From Camellia lanceoleosa (lineage: Eukaryota > Streptophyta > Magnoliopsida > Ericales > Theaceae), in the NCBI GenBank assembly GCA_025200525.1, contig CM045761.1, forward strand, positions 75,669,551-75,733,550: 64,000 nt of DNA. The letters are read 5' to 3'. The notes below the pieces were generated by a model that had not been told where the DNA came from, ran no database searches, and worked only from the letters and a program-made list of their open reading frames with translations. The translations under genes and the position numbers were made by a program. Below, piece by piece: positions 12,408 through 24,667 of the stretch. The stretch's first letter is position 1. Every line of letters starts with the position of its first letter.

Positions 12408-14279
12408 CTTGTCTTCTTGGCTTAAGGGTTAGCCACTTTGAGAGACTAAAAACCAGAGCTCACATACCTCTCTCTCTATATTTACCATCTTTCATCCTTG
12501 TGTGTGTGTGTTCTAAGCCTAAAAGGTGTGTTTTACTATACTTTTGCACCATTACACACACCATTACACCTTAGCTCGAGATTGAGAGACTTGAGAGGTT
12601 GTTTGTTGAAGTTTTGGACTGACTTTGATCACTAGAGAGTGGCTGGACCACCTATTCTTCAAGGGATCTTCAAGGGTAAACTCTTTACTTTAGTTTCCCC
12701 ATTCTTGCAACTAGTTTCTACCCCTCTTGCTTTGTGATTTAAGCTTTGTGCATAACATAAAAAAATCTTGTTTTTACTTGCTCAAGAACATTCATTAAGG
12801 TTACTTTTGTATTTGAGTGAAGCCTCACTCTTTTAGGCCTTGTTTTGGTCCTTTTGTGCCTTTTTTTGGAGCATTGTCTAACTTCAGTGTTTTTGGTCTT
12901 CTTTTTAGTGGTGAGGGAGGTGTTTTGAAGTCTCATGTAGGAGAGGGACACCCCTCTCCCCTTTGTCCATCTTTGGCTTTCATTCTTGGCTCATGAGGTA
13001 GCATGTGTGCATGCTTGCATTTGGCTTCATTTCAGAACTTTTTGGGGTGTTTTAAGTCATGTTATACCTCTGTCTAAGGTTGGTTTCGTGGCCCTTAACA
13101 TGCTTCCCATACTTGCTTTGTAATGTTCCATTTTGCTTAGAGACATGCCATGTGTTTAGCCTCATGTATCTCCATGTTTTTAGCTTAGCATCTTGAAGAT
13201 GTTGGTCTTGATTTACCATGTTTTAGGGCTGTGAGCCACTGATTTGGCCATGTATAGTGTGCTTGACATGGTTGTTTTGTATTCTAGGATTGTAAGCCTC
13301 ATGCATTTTGGTTCCTAGCATGTTCAACATTGATCATCCTCATGATTTGGCATCATTTGTGACCCTATTTCAGTCCATAAATCATGTGTGTATGTTTACA
13401 TATGTGACCATTTTCATGCTTCAAGGGTGTCCCCTTTTATGTCTAGGAATTGGCATTGTGTATGCTTGCATGATTAATACATTTTGGGGCTGCCATATGT
13501 GGGTTTTGGGTGTCATTTTGCATGATAGAAGTCTGTTTTTGGTTGTTAGATGCATGCCATGAGTGGCCTTGATAATGGTAGTAAGGTACTCTCTTTGGTG
13601 CCCTTGGTTTTGGGCCTATTGCCTTGCATGCTTGCATGAGTTTTGGTCATCATTTTGGGCATGTTATGCCCTTTGTTTTAGGGAGGTTTGAGGGCTGTCC
13701 CATTGTAGCTTAGTCTACCATTGCATGTTTAGTATATGTGTGTTGCATGCTTAGTCAACATGGTCTTGACATAAGACAATCCTATTGCCTTAGGTGTTCA
13801 TGTTTGTATCACACTTTGCATTGTGCATGCTTAGTATTGTATACTTCCCATGATGTGTTACATAGCGTTCGGCATGCCTTACACTTTTGTGTCATGTTGC
13901 ATTGTTGATGCATGTTTGCATAGTTTGCATTTCATTACTTGGTTTGGGGTGTCAAACCAAGTGTGGGAAATGAGGGGTGTTTGTACTCCAAGTGACAAAA
14001 CACACCTCAATTCCCATGTCACTAAGGCTCTTGACTTTGGCATGATAGGGACTTAGTTATCATTGTTGTGTTGCATGCATTTTTACATTGAAATGCAACC
14101 TTGGTATCTTAGGCTATCATGCACCAAGGTGCACAATTAATAGCCCTAGAACCAAGAGCCATGTTTCCTTGAGTCCCATTCATGATAGGAAGCATTGGCC
14201 AGGCATAAATATGCTCAAAAATCCAATACCATGCACTTCTTTTCTTTATTCTTTGTCAAACCGTCTTCTAGGAATTTTG

Positions 14280-14400
14280 TGCCGACCGGCCGGAAAGAGT
14301 GCCGACCGCAACCTTTGTATTGCTGGCGATAGACTATTTTGCGACGGTGGCCACCACAAGCAGCGGTGGTAGTTTCCTCAGCCGGTGGCACTCAAAAGAA
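14280..14400. repeat. GCCGACCGGCCGG motif cluster in 5' LTR
   Basis: GTGCCGACCGGCC, GTGCCGACC, GGTGGCC and GCCGGTGG recur. The same place in the 3' LTR (30468-30575) has the same motifs, but with an unusual concentration of mismatches and indels. Confidence 0.65.
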
Positions 14401-15671
14401 CACAAGGAAGGTTTCACGGGACTTTGGTATTTTTTGGAGAGGCGGGCGAAAAAAGCAGGTGGCGATGTACGGTGTAGGCTTTTTTCGCAAGTCGCAACGA
14501 GCATGCATCATTCACAAGATCCGTGGTGAGGCCCCCTTTCTTTTATTTACTTGATTTAATTTTAGTAATTAGAATTTTGTAATAATTTATTCATTTATTC
14601 TTTGGACTGTATTATTATTTTGGCCCCTCTGTGTGAGGGCATAATTGTAATAAGCGTGGGTGAGTGGGTGTATGTCTTCCAACCCCCATTTCTTTCTCCC
14701 TTATATTTACCTGCTTTGAATGGTAGATTAGGACACGTTTAAATTAGCATACCTTATGCAATGCATGCGTGCATTCATGCATTTGTTTACATACATCGGG
14801 CTCGGTACATCATACAAACTACATCGTACTTTCAATTCCAAATTGAATACGTGATAGTTGTTGCATTTCATGTGCCATGCTTAGGATAGCCGAGCCTGTC
14901 TAGATTACATTTCGTATGCGATGCATTAGTCACTTAACATAAACTAGGTCATGCATGTTTTGCTAACTGGTTTCTTGTTTTGGCGCGGAGCACGATGTAA
15001 GTATTTTACGCTTTAGCATACCACATGCGTGTGAATGTTGCCATGACAGTATGCTTACCATGCGGCTAAATGCTTATGTGATATTACTGTTTGAGTGCCT
15101 GTGGGTGAAGGTTGGATTGCCTGAGTTGGAACAACTCATTGAAATCCGTATTTTAGCCTACTTGCGAGTAGCAAAATCTGACACGTTTTTCGAAGCAAAA
15201 CGGATATGCAATGTTTATTTTCAAGTTAGGCAATCTAGTCTATACTTTTGTGTTGTGCACATCACATAGTAATTCTAAGTTAATAACCGGAATAAGAACG
15301 CATAAAGTTTTCAAAAACGGATATTATGGTTAGTAGAGGCCGGTCTTGGACCGCGAAAGGTGCTCATAATGACCTTCCCGATCGTACCCAAGCTCGAGCC
15401 AAGACCACTTTGGTGATGACGGACACGTGGCCTTGACCGAGTCGTGGTTTCCTAAATTTCCCATTTTAAAAATATTTAGGTGGCGACTCTGTAATCTGGC
15501 AAAGCAGTCCATGTTTGGCACTACTTTTCAAAAATCTGTTTTCTCAAAACGATTTGCCGGATTTGGACTCTTTGGTTCAGATTTAGAACCGTGACAATTT
15601 GAGTCCGAACTGTAGTAAACCCAATATGAACGGAACGGGGTTCATCCCCGGCGTTCGAGGGCGCCTGATTC

Positions 15672-15690
15672 TGGCGACTTCTATTGGGGA
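15672..15690 (+). other. Primer binding site of inner Tat element
   Basis: TGGCGACTTCTATTGGGGA lies three bases after the LTR end. Minus-strand relatives at 59698-59715 and 54096-54113 read TGGCGACTCTGCTGG(G/A)GA at the same position. Ogre-type elements are reported to use tRNA-Arg; I infer the same here. Confidence 0.75.
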
Positions 15691-16626
15691 GAGAGTTTGA
15701 CTCGAACGCGTGATACCCTGTTTTGACTACGCTTATGTGTTTCTTTGCATCGCATGTGCATTGGTGCGCATAGGACACCGTGTTTGCCGTCTGCCATTCC
15801 TGAACGGTTTGCCGGAGGCTTGTCTTGTCAAGGCATGACCATAAGGCTAACCGGTTATGGGCTCTGACAGCATGGGAACACAAACCCCGGTTTCTTGGGG
15901 CACCCTTTTCGACCATTCGACCTAGTGCATATTCGGATCCATAGTGACCATTCCAAACTAGGACAAGTTGCTTGCCCGATGTTAGGTAGTGTGAAACCAA
16001 TGTATGCGTAGTGAATCCCTAGCTCGTAACAAGATAGGACAGGGAAACCCTACCCCAACATAGGGGTGTATTGGCTCCCATTTATCGCTATGTGCTTTCG
16101 AATGTATTTCTCTGAGAACACACATGTCGGTTTGCAAGATTGGGTATCGAACCGAGGGCACCAAGATACGTATCTTGGGGAATCGATTATCTGTGGGTAC
16201 AAGATTCGGACTTGGGGGCAATGATTGAAGCGTTGATCGATATTTGAGGATGTATCGAGTTCGTGTTATCCAACCGTGTGTTGTATGTTTATTTTACGTC
16301 GTTATCTTGTCGATTTTACATTTATTTATACGCTTTATTTATCTTTTATTAGATAGTTGAGCACGATTGCTACCGACCCGATAGATATCCCCCAAGCACC
16401 CTGGGTCAGAGGCCGTCGACTCCTTCGATCTGAGGATCTGATAAAGGGACAACCAGTGTACTACTCACTACCCCCGGTTACTAAACGGAGGTCAAGAAAG
16501 CGAAGGACATTAATGCAATGATCGATTCGAGAGGGCTTTGTCTACCCACTGTGTTCGATGAGGGATCGGGATTACGTGTCACCAAGAGAGAGAATATATA
16601 CCAAGAATCCAACGAGCGAGGATAGC
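15691..16626 (+). other. Untranslated leader of inner Tat element
   Basis: This stretch has no long plus-strand frame and matches the leaders next to LTR-A (59155-59697, minus) and LTR-B (53779-54095, minus). That supports it being the conserved 5' UTR of the family. The minus-strand open frames here are shadows. Confidence 0.7.
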
Positions 16627-17795
16627 ATGGCTAGTTTGGAGGAGATGGTGCGCCACCTTCAAGAGAGCATGAAAGTAATGGCAGGATGCCGTCCGTCAGC
16701 GATTTCGCCGAACAACGAGCCACGATTGTGAGAACGGCGAGACAATTGCGGCTAGAGCGACAAAGCGAGCATCGCCGCATCAAGCTCCTTCCCCACCAGA
16801 GTTCCTAACGTCGGGAGACAACCAATGTTGAGACGTCTGAGCTGCCCACAGGACCACCCCCACCTCCAGCCCTACCTCAAATTCAACCTCAGCTATCAAA
16901 AACACCCACCAATCTACCAGACTCTCCCTTTGAGTTCAAGACTGATCCCACCGCACTCAAGTTGAGCAAGCTTGAAAAGTTATTCAAGAGGTCCCAAGGG
17001 GTCAAGACTATCCCCAACATTGAAGATGGTTACACTGACGCGGCTGTGACGCTGCCCGACAGATTCAAAATGCCTCATATTGATCGATTTGATGGGTTCG
17101 GGGACCCCATGGTACACTTAAGACTGTTTTCGGACGTTCTAAGGCCAATGGGCCTCAGTAGGCTCCAGAAGTTGTCTTTATTTGGTCGGACCCTGTCAGG
17201 TGTGGCATCCGCATGGTATGCCAAGCTAGAAGATGACGTCAAGAGAAATTGGGACGAAATGGCTGAGGCCTTCATCGCGCAGTACTCATACAACACACAG
17301 ATTGAGATCACGACCCGTGATCTCGAGACAACTAGGCAAGAGCCTAAGGAGAGTTTTTCAGAATTCGTAACCAGATGGAGGGCCAAGGCTTCGATGATGA
17401 CCTTGAGACCCACGGACAAAGACCAGATTCGGATGATTGTGCGCAATCTACAGCCGAAATTGATGCAAAAGATGATAGTAGTCCCCTTTCCTACTTTTTC
17501 TGACCTACATGAAATGGGGGTGCAGATTGAAGATGCCTTGAAGCAAGGCTGGATTGATAATGATCGGGAGCAACCCCGAAGGACCTTCAACCGCAATACT
17601 AATGCAGGCCCGAGTGGCGCAACTACTACGAGAGCCTCTGAAGTGAGCATGGTGACCACTAACCCCCCACAAAGAAATACGGCAGCTTCGCCATTCTCCG
17701 GTGCGTCCGGAAGCAACCCGCAAACTACTAAATACCCGAAACACGGAACTTTCGCTCCACTCTATATGCCCCTATCCAAAGCTCTGGGGTTTTGA
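16627..17795 (+). pseudogene. gag: Inner Tat gag, frameshifted N-terminus
   Basis: An ATG at 16627 starts a coiled-coil-like MASLEEMVRHLQESMK, but the frame is lost within ~30 codons by small indels. The main frame is open from the ATG at 16962 (277 codons). It carries the Gag core: LPDRFKMPHIDRFDGFGDPM, LSLFGRTLSGVASAWYAKL, FIAQYSYNTQIEITTRDLE and ESFSEFVTRWRAKASMM, then a hydrophilic tail. This is the Retrotrans_gag fold, expected to assemble the capsid. The stop at 17793 probably replaces continued reading into the nucleocapsid at 17856. Confidence 0.85.
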
Positions 17796-17855
17796 TCAAG
17801 AAAGCACACAAGCCCCTAGAGCCGACCCCTACGGAAAAACTTCCCTACCCATAAC

Positions 17856-19227
17856 TTGACCAAGTATTGTGCATTTCTGCACCGCAGTCACGACACCGAC
17901 CAGTGCTATTGGTTACGCCATGAAATTCAAGACCTTATCGATAACCGGGTGATTTTGCCTCCCGAGAAGCCCAATGTTACTACAAATCCCCTCCCTGCAC
18001 ATAACCAAGCTCCACCACCTAATAGACTTAATTTCATCCATACTGGGGCCGTGTTCTACGACCCTAGTGTCTATATCACACCCACCCACTTGCCTAAACC
18101 AGAGGTGTTCCTCCCCGATTGCACCGACTTGTGCATGATGGACATCTCCGTAACCCAACCTAAGCCAGTGGTGGTGACTGCTGAGAACAGGAGAAAGGAG
18201 ACCCCGAAGGAAAAAAGAGTTATTGAGTCAGAGTTTGCGGAATCTGGGAGTTATGTTGGGAAGACATACAGTCCGAGTGACTACATTTCGTCGATAGGCC
18301 AGGATAGGCCCGGGATAGAATTGCCAACAGGGGGAAACTTGTGTATGATCCAAGGGGATAGTCCGGGACAGGGAACAAATGATGTAACAGCTGTGGAGGA
18401 GGACCTGGCCAATCTCCAATTTTACAGTGACCAATACCCAGAAGACGCAGTAGTTGCATGGTTCGATTATGAGGATTCAGTAGAAGCTACCAGGTGGTTG
18501 GACGATCAGCCCGATGTGGTAGAAGAATTTCAGGTAGGGCAGAGTCCAGCAGGAATGGGAATATCAGCGACAGCCGGAAGGGTCGAAGAGCAGAATACAT
18601 CGTCGGAGGGCGCCGGTGTCAAGAATTTCGCCCGAGATTGGAGCGTTTTGAGTACGGAGATGATTGAACAATCAGTTGTGTCAGAACAAGCAAGTTTTGA
18701 GGATTCCGAGAGAATCAGAAAGGCAAAGGCCCATGTGAGAGTGAAGCTACATGTGCACGAGGCAAGAATGCCGTGGGCATGTGGATGAAAAGGCTGCGAG
18801 CACAAGAACGATTATACTAGCCCGGACAGTGTCTGCCGATGGAATGGAATGGTGGGAAGATGAGGACTTATGTCTTGCCCATACGGATGAAGATTGGGGG
18901 AATGACCAACCCGATAACACTTGGTACCTTGGAGAGGTCGACCACATGACAAGGAGTGGGCGATATTTCAAACCTCCACACTTGGATCAGCCAGAGGCCT
19001 CAGGGAAGGACAGAGAGGCTGAGAAGCAAAAAGAGAAGCAGCTCGAAGAGGAAGCCGTACTCAAACAACTGAAAAAGATACAAGCAGACATTTCCATTTG
19101 GGGACTGCTCATGGCCTCGCGAGTACACAGGCAGGCTGTTTTGATGGCCATGGATAAGGCCAAGCTCTCCGTAGAGACTACACGGAGCGGTGGTTGGTGG
19201 TCTTCGAGAGGAGGTTCCCGACGTTGA
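17856..19227 (+). pseudogene. Inner Tat nucleocapsid and gag-pol linker
   Basis: The stretch starts with a worn zinc knuckle, KYCAFLHRSHDTDQC. The intact form in the outer element is C-x2-H-x4-H-x4-C, and here the spacing is wrong. It is followed by WLRHEIQDLIDN and a long acidic, low-complexity linker to a stop at 18786. The frame from 18751 adds MTRSGRYFKPP, a Lys/Glu coiled coil (residues ~85-115) and ISIWGLLMASRVHRQAVL, a stretch typical of the linker before protease in Tat/Ogre polyproteins. The two segments overlap in different frames, so at least one frameshift separates them. Nucleic-acid binding is probably lost. Confidence 0.75.
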
Positions 19228-20001
19228 CGTTTTCGGATAAAGATCTTCCGGCTGAGGGCGCAAATCACAATAAACCCCTCTACATCTCCGTGGAATGTAG
19301 AGATAAGTGGATACCGGTGGTACTCGTCGATCAAGATGCGCCATCAACGTCATGCCAAAGAAGGCGGCGTATGCAATTGGCTTGAAAGCTAGATTTCATA
19401 CCAACAGCCCAACTCATCCGGCCGTACGACAATACAAGTAGAAGTGATGGGAACGGTTAAAGTTCAGACAAAGGTTGGGCCGGGACGACATGAGATAGAT
19501 TTCCACGTCCTAGAAGTTCCCGCGACTTTTAATTTGCTTTTGGGGCGGCCGTGGCTGCATCAGGTGAAGACAGTGTCATCCACTTTGCATCAAATGGTGA
19601 AATACCCCTACGGGAAGGGAGTAGCCATCGTCTTCGAGAATTCGTCAATCCACCCACCACCCGAGGTATCCACGCCTGTTCTGGAAATCGAGCATGGCAT
19701 GGAGGACGTATTCATATCAGGTTTTACCTTGGCTGAGGCTCAGGTCGTACAGAATATCATGGCCGCTAATGAAGGGATATATGTTAGTGCCCAAGCAGTG
19801 TACCTCATGAACAAACTCCAATACATCCCCGGGATGGGATTAGGGAAGAACGGCCGTAAGGGCATTGCAACGTTGGCCGAAGTGCCACATAACCCTCACA
19901 CCTTCGGCTTGGGTTACCTGCCCACCGAGGAAGATTGGGTAAGAAAAGGAAAAGAGATGGCTGGAAGAGCCAAAGCAAAACAGATGGGAGAAACCTTTTG
20001 A
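19194..20001 (+). pseudogene. Inner Tat aspartic protease with G-patch-like segment
   Basis: The first frame reads KPLYISVECRDKWIPVVLVD, the beta strand leading to the protease active site. The expected D-(T/S/N)-G triad then reads DQD and a frameshift follows. The second frame, from 19444, holds the C-terminal protease half with NLLLGRPWLH (residues 30-39). At residues 129-141 it has PGMGLGKNGRKGI, which fits the core of a G-patch. Retroviruses of the betaretrovirus group also carry a G-patch after protease. The protease would cleave Gag-Pol; with the triad lost it cannot be active. Confidence 0.75.
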
Positions 20002-20002
20002 A

Positions 20003-20500
20003 TTGATGCATCGGCCCATCCGGGGTACCCTGAACGGACGTTTCGTCCGGGAGGGGGAAGACTTCCCATTCTGTGGTTTTCCGGAGCCATGGCTGAATAA
20101 AGAAAAAAGCATGCCGGATTTGAAATTTTCTTCGACTTGCGCTTATCTGGGGATGATGTTCTTGAAAGAGCGAACCAGACCACAGCTTGAAATGAACATA
20201 GCAAGGAATTGGAGTCTGCGGACGCGAGTTTGAAATGGGGTATCGCATGTCTACTTTCAGATCCTTTGATCAACCCGTTGTGCTTGGGGGATGACTCCTC
20301 GGTGTCCATGGTCGGAGATGAAACGGCTGCGGGCCTACTATCAGTTATTTTGGATGCATCCATCGCACCCTCCCTCACCTGGCGATCTGAGGAGGATTTT
20401 TGTCAAGCAAAGACCTGTCAGTAGTGAGCGAAATCGATTCCACCAAGTCTTGTGAGTCGAATCGGGTTCGGCTCGTTTAGTCTGAGTCCGTATTCCTGGG
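20003..20500 (+). other. Inner Tat protease-RT linker, broken
   Basis: The frame from 20003 reads RGTLNGRFVREGEDFPFCGF and PEPW, continuing the polyprotein downstream of the G-patch segment. It loses its frame by 20235. I do not recognise a domain. Confidence 0.5.
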
Positions 20501-21624
20501 GTGATAACCCGGTGCCTGATCTGTCAGTCATCTTTTTCTTTCTCTTTCGAGTCTGTTGTAATAGAAGAATTGGACGGTTCGGAAGTATCTGATGAGAATG
20601 AGGTGACTGTGGTTTCCGAGTACTTTTCTGTGCCTTTGATTTATTGCTTAAATAAGGACTTTCAAAATTTTGATGAAAACGACGAGGACGAAATTCCTCC
20701 GGTTTTGCAACGATTAATTGAACAAGAGCAGGAGAGGTTTGTTAAACCCTTAATGGATGAAATCACTACCGTGAACGTTGGTTCTGAGAAGGACCATTTG
20801 GTCCAGATCGGGTCCACGTTGTCTTCGGAGGAACGCGAGCGCTTAGTCGCTTTATTAAAAGATTTCAAAGATGTTTTCGCGTGGTCCTCACGAAGACATG
20901 CCGAATCGATCCCGAGATTGTACGACCGGATCCTCTTGACCGAGGCCCGACACATCAAGCGAAGCTCGAAGGATCCGCCGATTTGGGCCATTAAAATCAA
21001 GGAAGAGGTCACCAAGCAAATTGACGCAGGCTTCCTGCTGGTATCCGAATACCCAACTTGGCTGGCCAACATTGTTCCGGTGCCGAAGAAGGATGGCAGA
21101 ATCTGGGTATGTGTGGACTTCAGGGATTTGAACAGAGCCAGTCCGAAGGATGACTTTCCCTTGCCGCATATCGACGAGTTGGTAGATTTCACAGCGGGGC
21201 ATACTTTGCTTTCGTTCATGGATGGCTTTTCAGGCTATAATCAGATAGTAATGGCACCCGAAGACTGGGAGAAGACTGCTTTTACCACCCCGTGGGGTAC
21301 ATATTGTTATAGAGTAATGCCGTTTGAAATTTGAAGAATCTTTGGGGCTACATATCAGCCGCAACCACAATATTACATGACATGATCCATAAAGAGGTTG
21401 AGGTGTATGTGGGCGACATGATTGTCAAGTCCAAAGAAAGAGGGCCACTACACGCCTTGCAAAAGTTCTTTCAAAGGATCGGGAATTTAGTAAATTTGAA
21501 TCCTCAAAAATGTCGTTTGGTGTTCTGTGGAAAAATCTTTGGGATTTTTGATTACACAGAGGGGCATCGAGGTCGACCCTTCCAAAATCAAGGCCATCTT
21601 AGAAATGCCACCACCAATGACTGA
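20501..21624 (+). pseudogene. Inner Tat reverse transcriptase, catalytic motif mutated
   Basis: The frame 20501-21334 contains an acidic lead-in, then the RT palm: NIVPVPKKDGRIWVCVDFRD, SPKDDFPLPHIDELV, LLSFMDGFSGYNQI (first catalytic Asp) and TTPWGTYCYRVMPF. The frame stops where GLKNA is expected. It resumes at 21331 with VEVYVGDMIVKSKE, where the Y-x-D-D catalytic box is Y-V-G-D, so one metal-binding Asp is replaced by Gly. A further frameshift follows near 21535. RT copies the RNA genome into DNA; this copy is catalytically dead on two counts. Confidence 0.9.
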
Positions 21625-22240
21625 AAAGGAGGTGCGAGGCTTTCTGGGTAAAGTGCAATTCATAAGGCGGTTTATCTCAAAACTAACCTTAACTTGTGAA
21701 CCACTTTTTGGTCTTCTAAAGAAAGGAAAGAAGTTCCATTGGGACGGCCGATGCCAAGCTGCGTTTGAACAGATTAAAGAGTATCTACAGAATCCGCCCG
21801 TGTTGTCACCACCAAAGCCGGGGAAGCCGTTGATATTGTATCTGTCGATCGAGACTACAATGGGCTGTATGCTCTTTCGCCAAGAGTCGGAAGATAAAGT
21901 GGAAAGGGCCATCTACTATCTGAGCAAGAAGATGCTGGATTACGAGACCCGCTACACTCCGCTGGAGAAGGCTTGTTTGGCCTTGGTATGGGCTACACGG
22001 AAGCTGTGGCACTACCTGTTAGCTCACTCTGTAATGTTGGTTTCACGACTTGATCCCATCAAATATCTTTTCGAGAAACCAGCGCTTACGGGTAGTCTAG
22101 CTCGTTGGCTGCTGTTGCTCTCCGAATTTGACCTCAAGTATGTGACGCGCAAGTCCGTGAAAGGGAGAGCAGTGGCAGAGTTCCTTGCCGACCACCCGGT
22201 TGAAGGGGATGAAGTGGTTGAGTACCTATTCCCAGATTAA
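21527..22240 (+). pseudogene. Inner Tat RT thumb/connection and RNase H
   Basis: It opens with LGFLITQRGIEVDPSKIKAI and VRGFLGKVQFIRRFI, the usual thumb-region motifs. The Gypsy RNase H follows: KPLILYLSIETTMGCMLFRQ, RAIYYLSKKMLDYETRYTPL and EKACLALVWATRKLWHYLL. It ends GRAVAEFLADHP. The first catalytic Asp of the RNase H (usually LYL(S/A)-x-(D)) is not evident. The frame is open for 237 codons and ends just before the second RNase H. Confidence 0.85.
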
Positions 22241-22246
22241 GCTATT

Positions 22247-22741
22247 TTGCACATCGAAGATGAAACTTGGACGATGTACTTTGACGGAGCGTCAAACCAA
22301 TACGGGTATGGGATAGGGGTATTGCTGATAGCGCCTGACGATTCTCGTATCCCTTTAGCATTTAAGCTCCGGTTCAAAGTCTCGAACAATGAGGCAGAGT
22401 ATGAGGCATGTATCGCCGGTCTAGAAGCTACCCTAGAACTAGGAGCAAGGCGATTGGACGTCATTGGGGATTCGAACCTAGTTGTGTCTCAAGCTAAAGG
22501 AGATTGGAAAGTAAAAGAGGAAAAGATGATAACTTACCACCAGACCTTGGATTTGTTAATTCCTCGGTTTGAAAAGCTAAATTTCGCTCACCTAGTGAGA
22601 GAGAACAACAGGTTTGCAGATTCGCTAGCAACTCTATCTTCCATGATAGACATCCCATCTGGGGTCCGGATGCGTCCAGTCATTATTGACCAGAAATTTG
22701 CACCCGCCTACGAGTCAATCTCTGCCATAGATGAAGTGTAG
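22247..22741 (+). pseudogene. Inner Tat second (archaeal-type) RNase H
   Basis: TMYFDGASNQYGYGIGVLLI, NNEAEYEACIAGLEAT, VIGDSNLVVSQ and ENNRFADSLATLSSM supply all four expected acidic residues (D, E, D, D). A second RNase H downstream of the Gypsy one defines the Tat lineage and is related to archaeal/plant cellular RNase HI. The frame itself is intact for 165 codons, the best-kept domain in this element, but it is separated from neighbours by stops. Label: pseudogene because the polyprotein is broken. Confidence 0.85.
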
Positions 22742-23989
22742 GATAACAACCCTTGGTATCATGACATATGGAACTTCTTAGAGAAGGAGACGTACCCACC
22801 AGGGGCAAATGCCAAAGACAAGAGGGCAATCAGAAGAATGGCTGTTCAGTTTATCATCTGCGGGGGTAAATTGTACAAAAGAGGTCATCTGGGAATTCAC
22901 AAGCTGTGTGGAAGCCAAGAGTCGGCGCTGATGGAGGCCAACCAGGGAGGAGAATGTGGGGCACATATGAATGGGGTGATGCTGGCACGAAAGATCCTCA
23001 GACAAGGCTACTACTGGTCTACCATGGAGGAAGATTGTATCGGCTTTGTTCGGCGATGCCACAAATGCGATTCACATAACAAAGATGAACATCCGCCGTC
23101 AAAGTTATACAACATGACATCACCATGGCCGTTCTCGATTATGGGGAATCGATGTGATTGGGTACATTACTCGAGGGGGTCGAATGGACATGAGTATATC
23201 TTGGTAGCAATAGATTACTTTACGAAGTGGGTCGAGGCCCAATCTTATGTCGTGTTGAAGGCTTCGCAGGTCGCAAAGTTTATCAGAAACAACATTATCT
23301 GCCGTTATGGAGTCCCGAATGAGATCATTTCGGACAATGGTTCTCACTTCAAGAAGGAGGTGATTGATTTGTTGGAGAAGTATAATGTGGCTTTTCATAA
23401 GTCATCCACGTATCGGCTGCAGACCAATGGAGCAGTTGAGGCCGCCAACAAAAACATCAAACACATACTGCAGAAGATGGTGGAGACCTATCAGGATTGG
23501 CCAGATAAGTTGCCGTTCGCTCTGTGGGGCTACCGAACTTCAATTAGAACTTCTACCGGGGCGACTTCGTATTCCTTGGTATACGGGATGGAGGCCGTTC
23601 TACCCATAGAGATTGAGGTTCCGTCTTTACGAGTACTGGCTGAGTGTCAGATAGCCGAGGCAGATTGGTAGCAGAGCAGATTCGAGGAACTCATGCTCTT
23701 TGATGAAAGGAGATTAAAAGCACTGTACCATGTCCAAGGATATCAACGCAGAATCGCCCGGGCTTTTAACAAGAAGGTTAAGTCCAGGAATTTGAAGGAA
23801 GGAGATTTGGTGCTCAAAGACAACCGAGCTCCCATCCATGACCCAAGGGGCAAGTTCAGACCTAATTGAACGGGTCCTTATATCATCAAGTCTATCTGGT
23901 CAGGTGGAGCTGTGGTTCTGATGGACCTAGATGGCCTAGAGTTCTCCTAACCGATCAACATGGACAAGTTGAAGAAATATTACCCCTGA
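22742..23989 (+). pseudogene. Inner Tat integrase, first catalytic motif scrambled
   Basis: The frame 22838-23671 has the zinc-binding region with CGAHMNG and RRCHKC; the first His of HHCC is replaced by Gln (ANQGGECGAH). In the catalytic core an extra base near 23145 shifts the frame through the first Asp motif, and a compensating change restores it about 10 codons later. The core then reads YILVAIDYFTKWVEA, IISDNGSHF (second Asp) and NGAVEAANKNI (Glu). The C-terminal part, with a stop at 23669 and two more downstream, carries a GPYIIK-type GPY/F module near 23875. Integrase joins cDNA to host DNA; this copy cannot. Confidence 0.88.
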
Positions 23990-23990
23990 G

Positions 23991-24119
23991 AGGCTCGCTA
24001 GGCCGAAAACCCGGAAGGGCGACCTAGGCAAAATTCAGAGCACAAAAAAAAATATAAAAACTGAGCTCGCAAGGTTGAAAACTCGCAAAGGGCGGCCTTG
24101 GCAAAAGTTAGAGCGCAAA
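23991..24119 (+). repeat. Two imperfect ~58-bp direct repeats after integrase
   Basis: GAGGCTCGCTAGGCCGAAAA at 23991 and GAGCTCGCAAGGTTGAAAA at 24062 each open a unit. Both units continue with GGGCG.CCT.GGCAAAA and end in AGAGC(A/G)CAAAA. Confidence 0.8.
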
Positions 24120-24667
24120 AGGAGAGTGAAAATACTCGAGTGAACCCCAGCCTGAACTACGTAAGGTTTGATTCCCATCATTGGGATACGTAGGCAGCTT
24201 CATCCCGAAGTTCAGCCATAAACTCTTCCCCGATCAATTTTGTCCATTTGATCATCTTGGTCATCTTTGCCCATCAGCATTTATCGCACTCTCCCGACAA
24301 AGGTTATTCAGACTAGGGGCAACTTTCCGCCATACAGGTCAGTACCATTCAGACAAGGGGCAACTTTCCAGTTGCTAGGATCTGGGTTTGTACATCTCAG
24401 CGACAGATCTCAGGTGTGTCTAGTTCTGATCCATATCGAAAATAGTTTTGAAAATTTTTGATGAAGATGACTTTGTTCAAATGAATCTTTTTATAACTAA
24501 GACCATTTCTGGACCAAAACGGAAAATTTTCAGTACCACAACCTTCAATTTCATTGATTTCAAATAGAGTTCTCTTGCTCTTGCATACAATCGAAGTTGC
24601 TTTTTATTACATTCATAAAGAAAACTTGAAAGTACTAATGAAGCAATAAAGCCGGGGTACGGTCAAG

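Larger units (their letters stand above)
11927..15668 (+). repeat. 5' LTR of inner Tat element
   Basis: 3742 bp, starting TGTAGACACCCCATTTTTGA and ending near GGGCGCCTGA, where the 3' copy has GGGACGTCTACA. It lacks a 20-bp duplication (copy near 28250) and part of a hairpin (29072-29107) found in the 3' LTR. It carries CCGG-rich motif clusters at 12150-12270 and 14280-14390. No protein is encoded; the open frames inside (for example 13308-13562) are chance. Confidence 0.93.

Noticed and set aside
12739..12951. Small conserved frames in both inner LTRs (also 13308-13562 and 29500-29754)
   Set aside because: They are the same only because the LTRs are near-identical copies; codon content is not protein-like.
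17075..17716. 213-codon minus-strand frame inside the inner gag
   Set aside because: Antisense shadow of the conserved gag frame.
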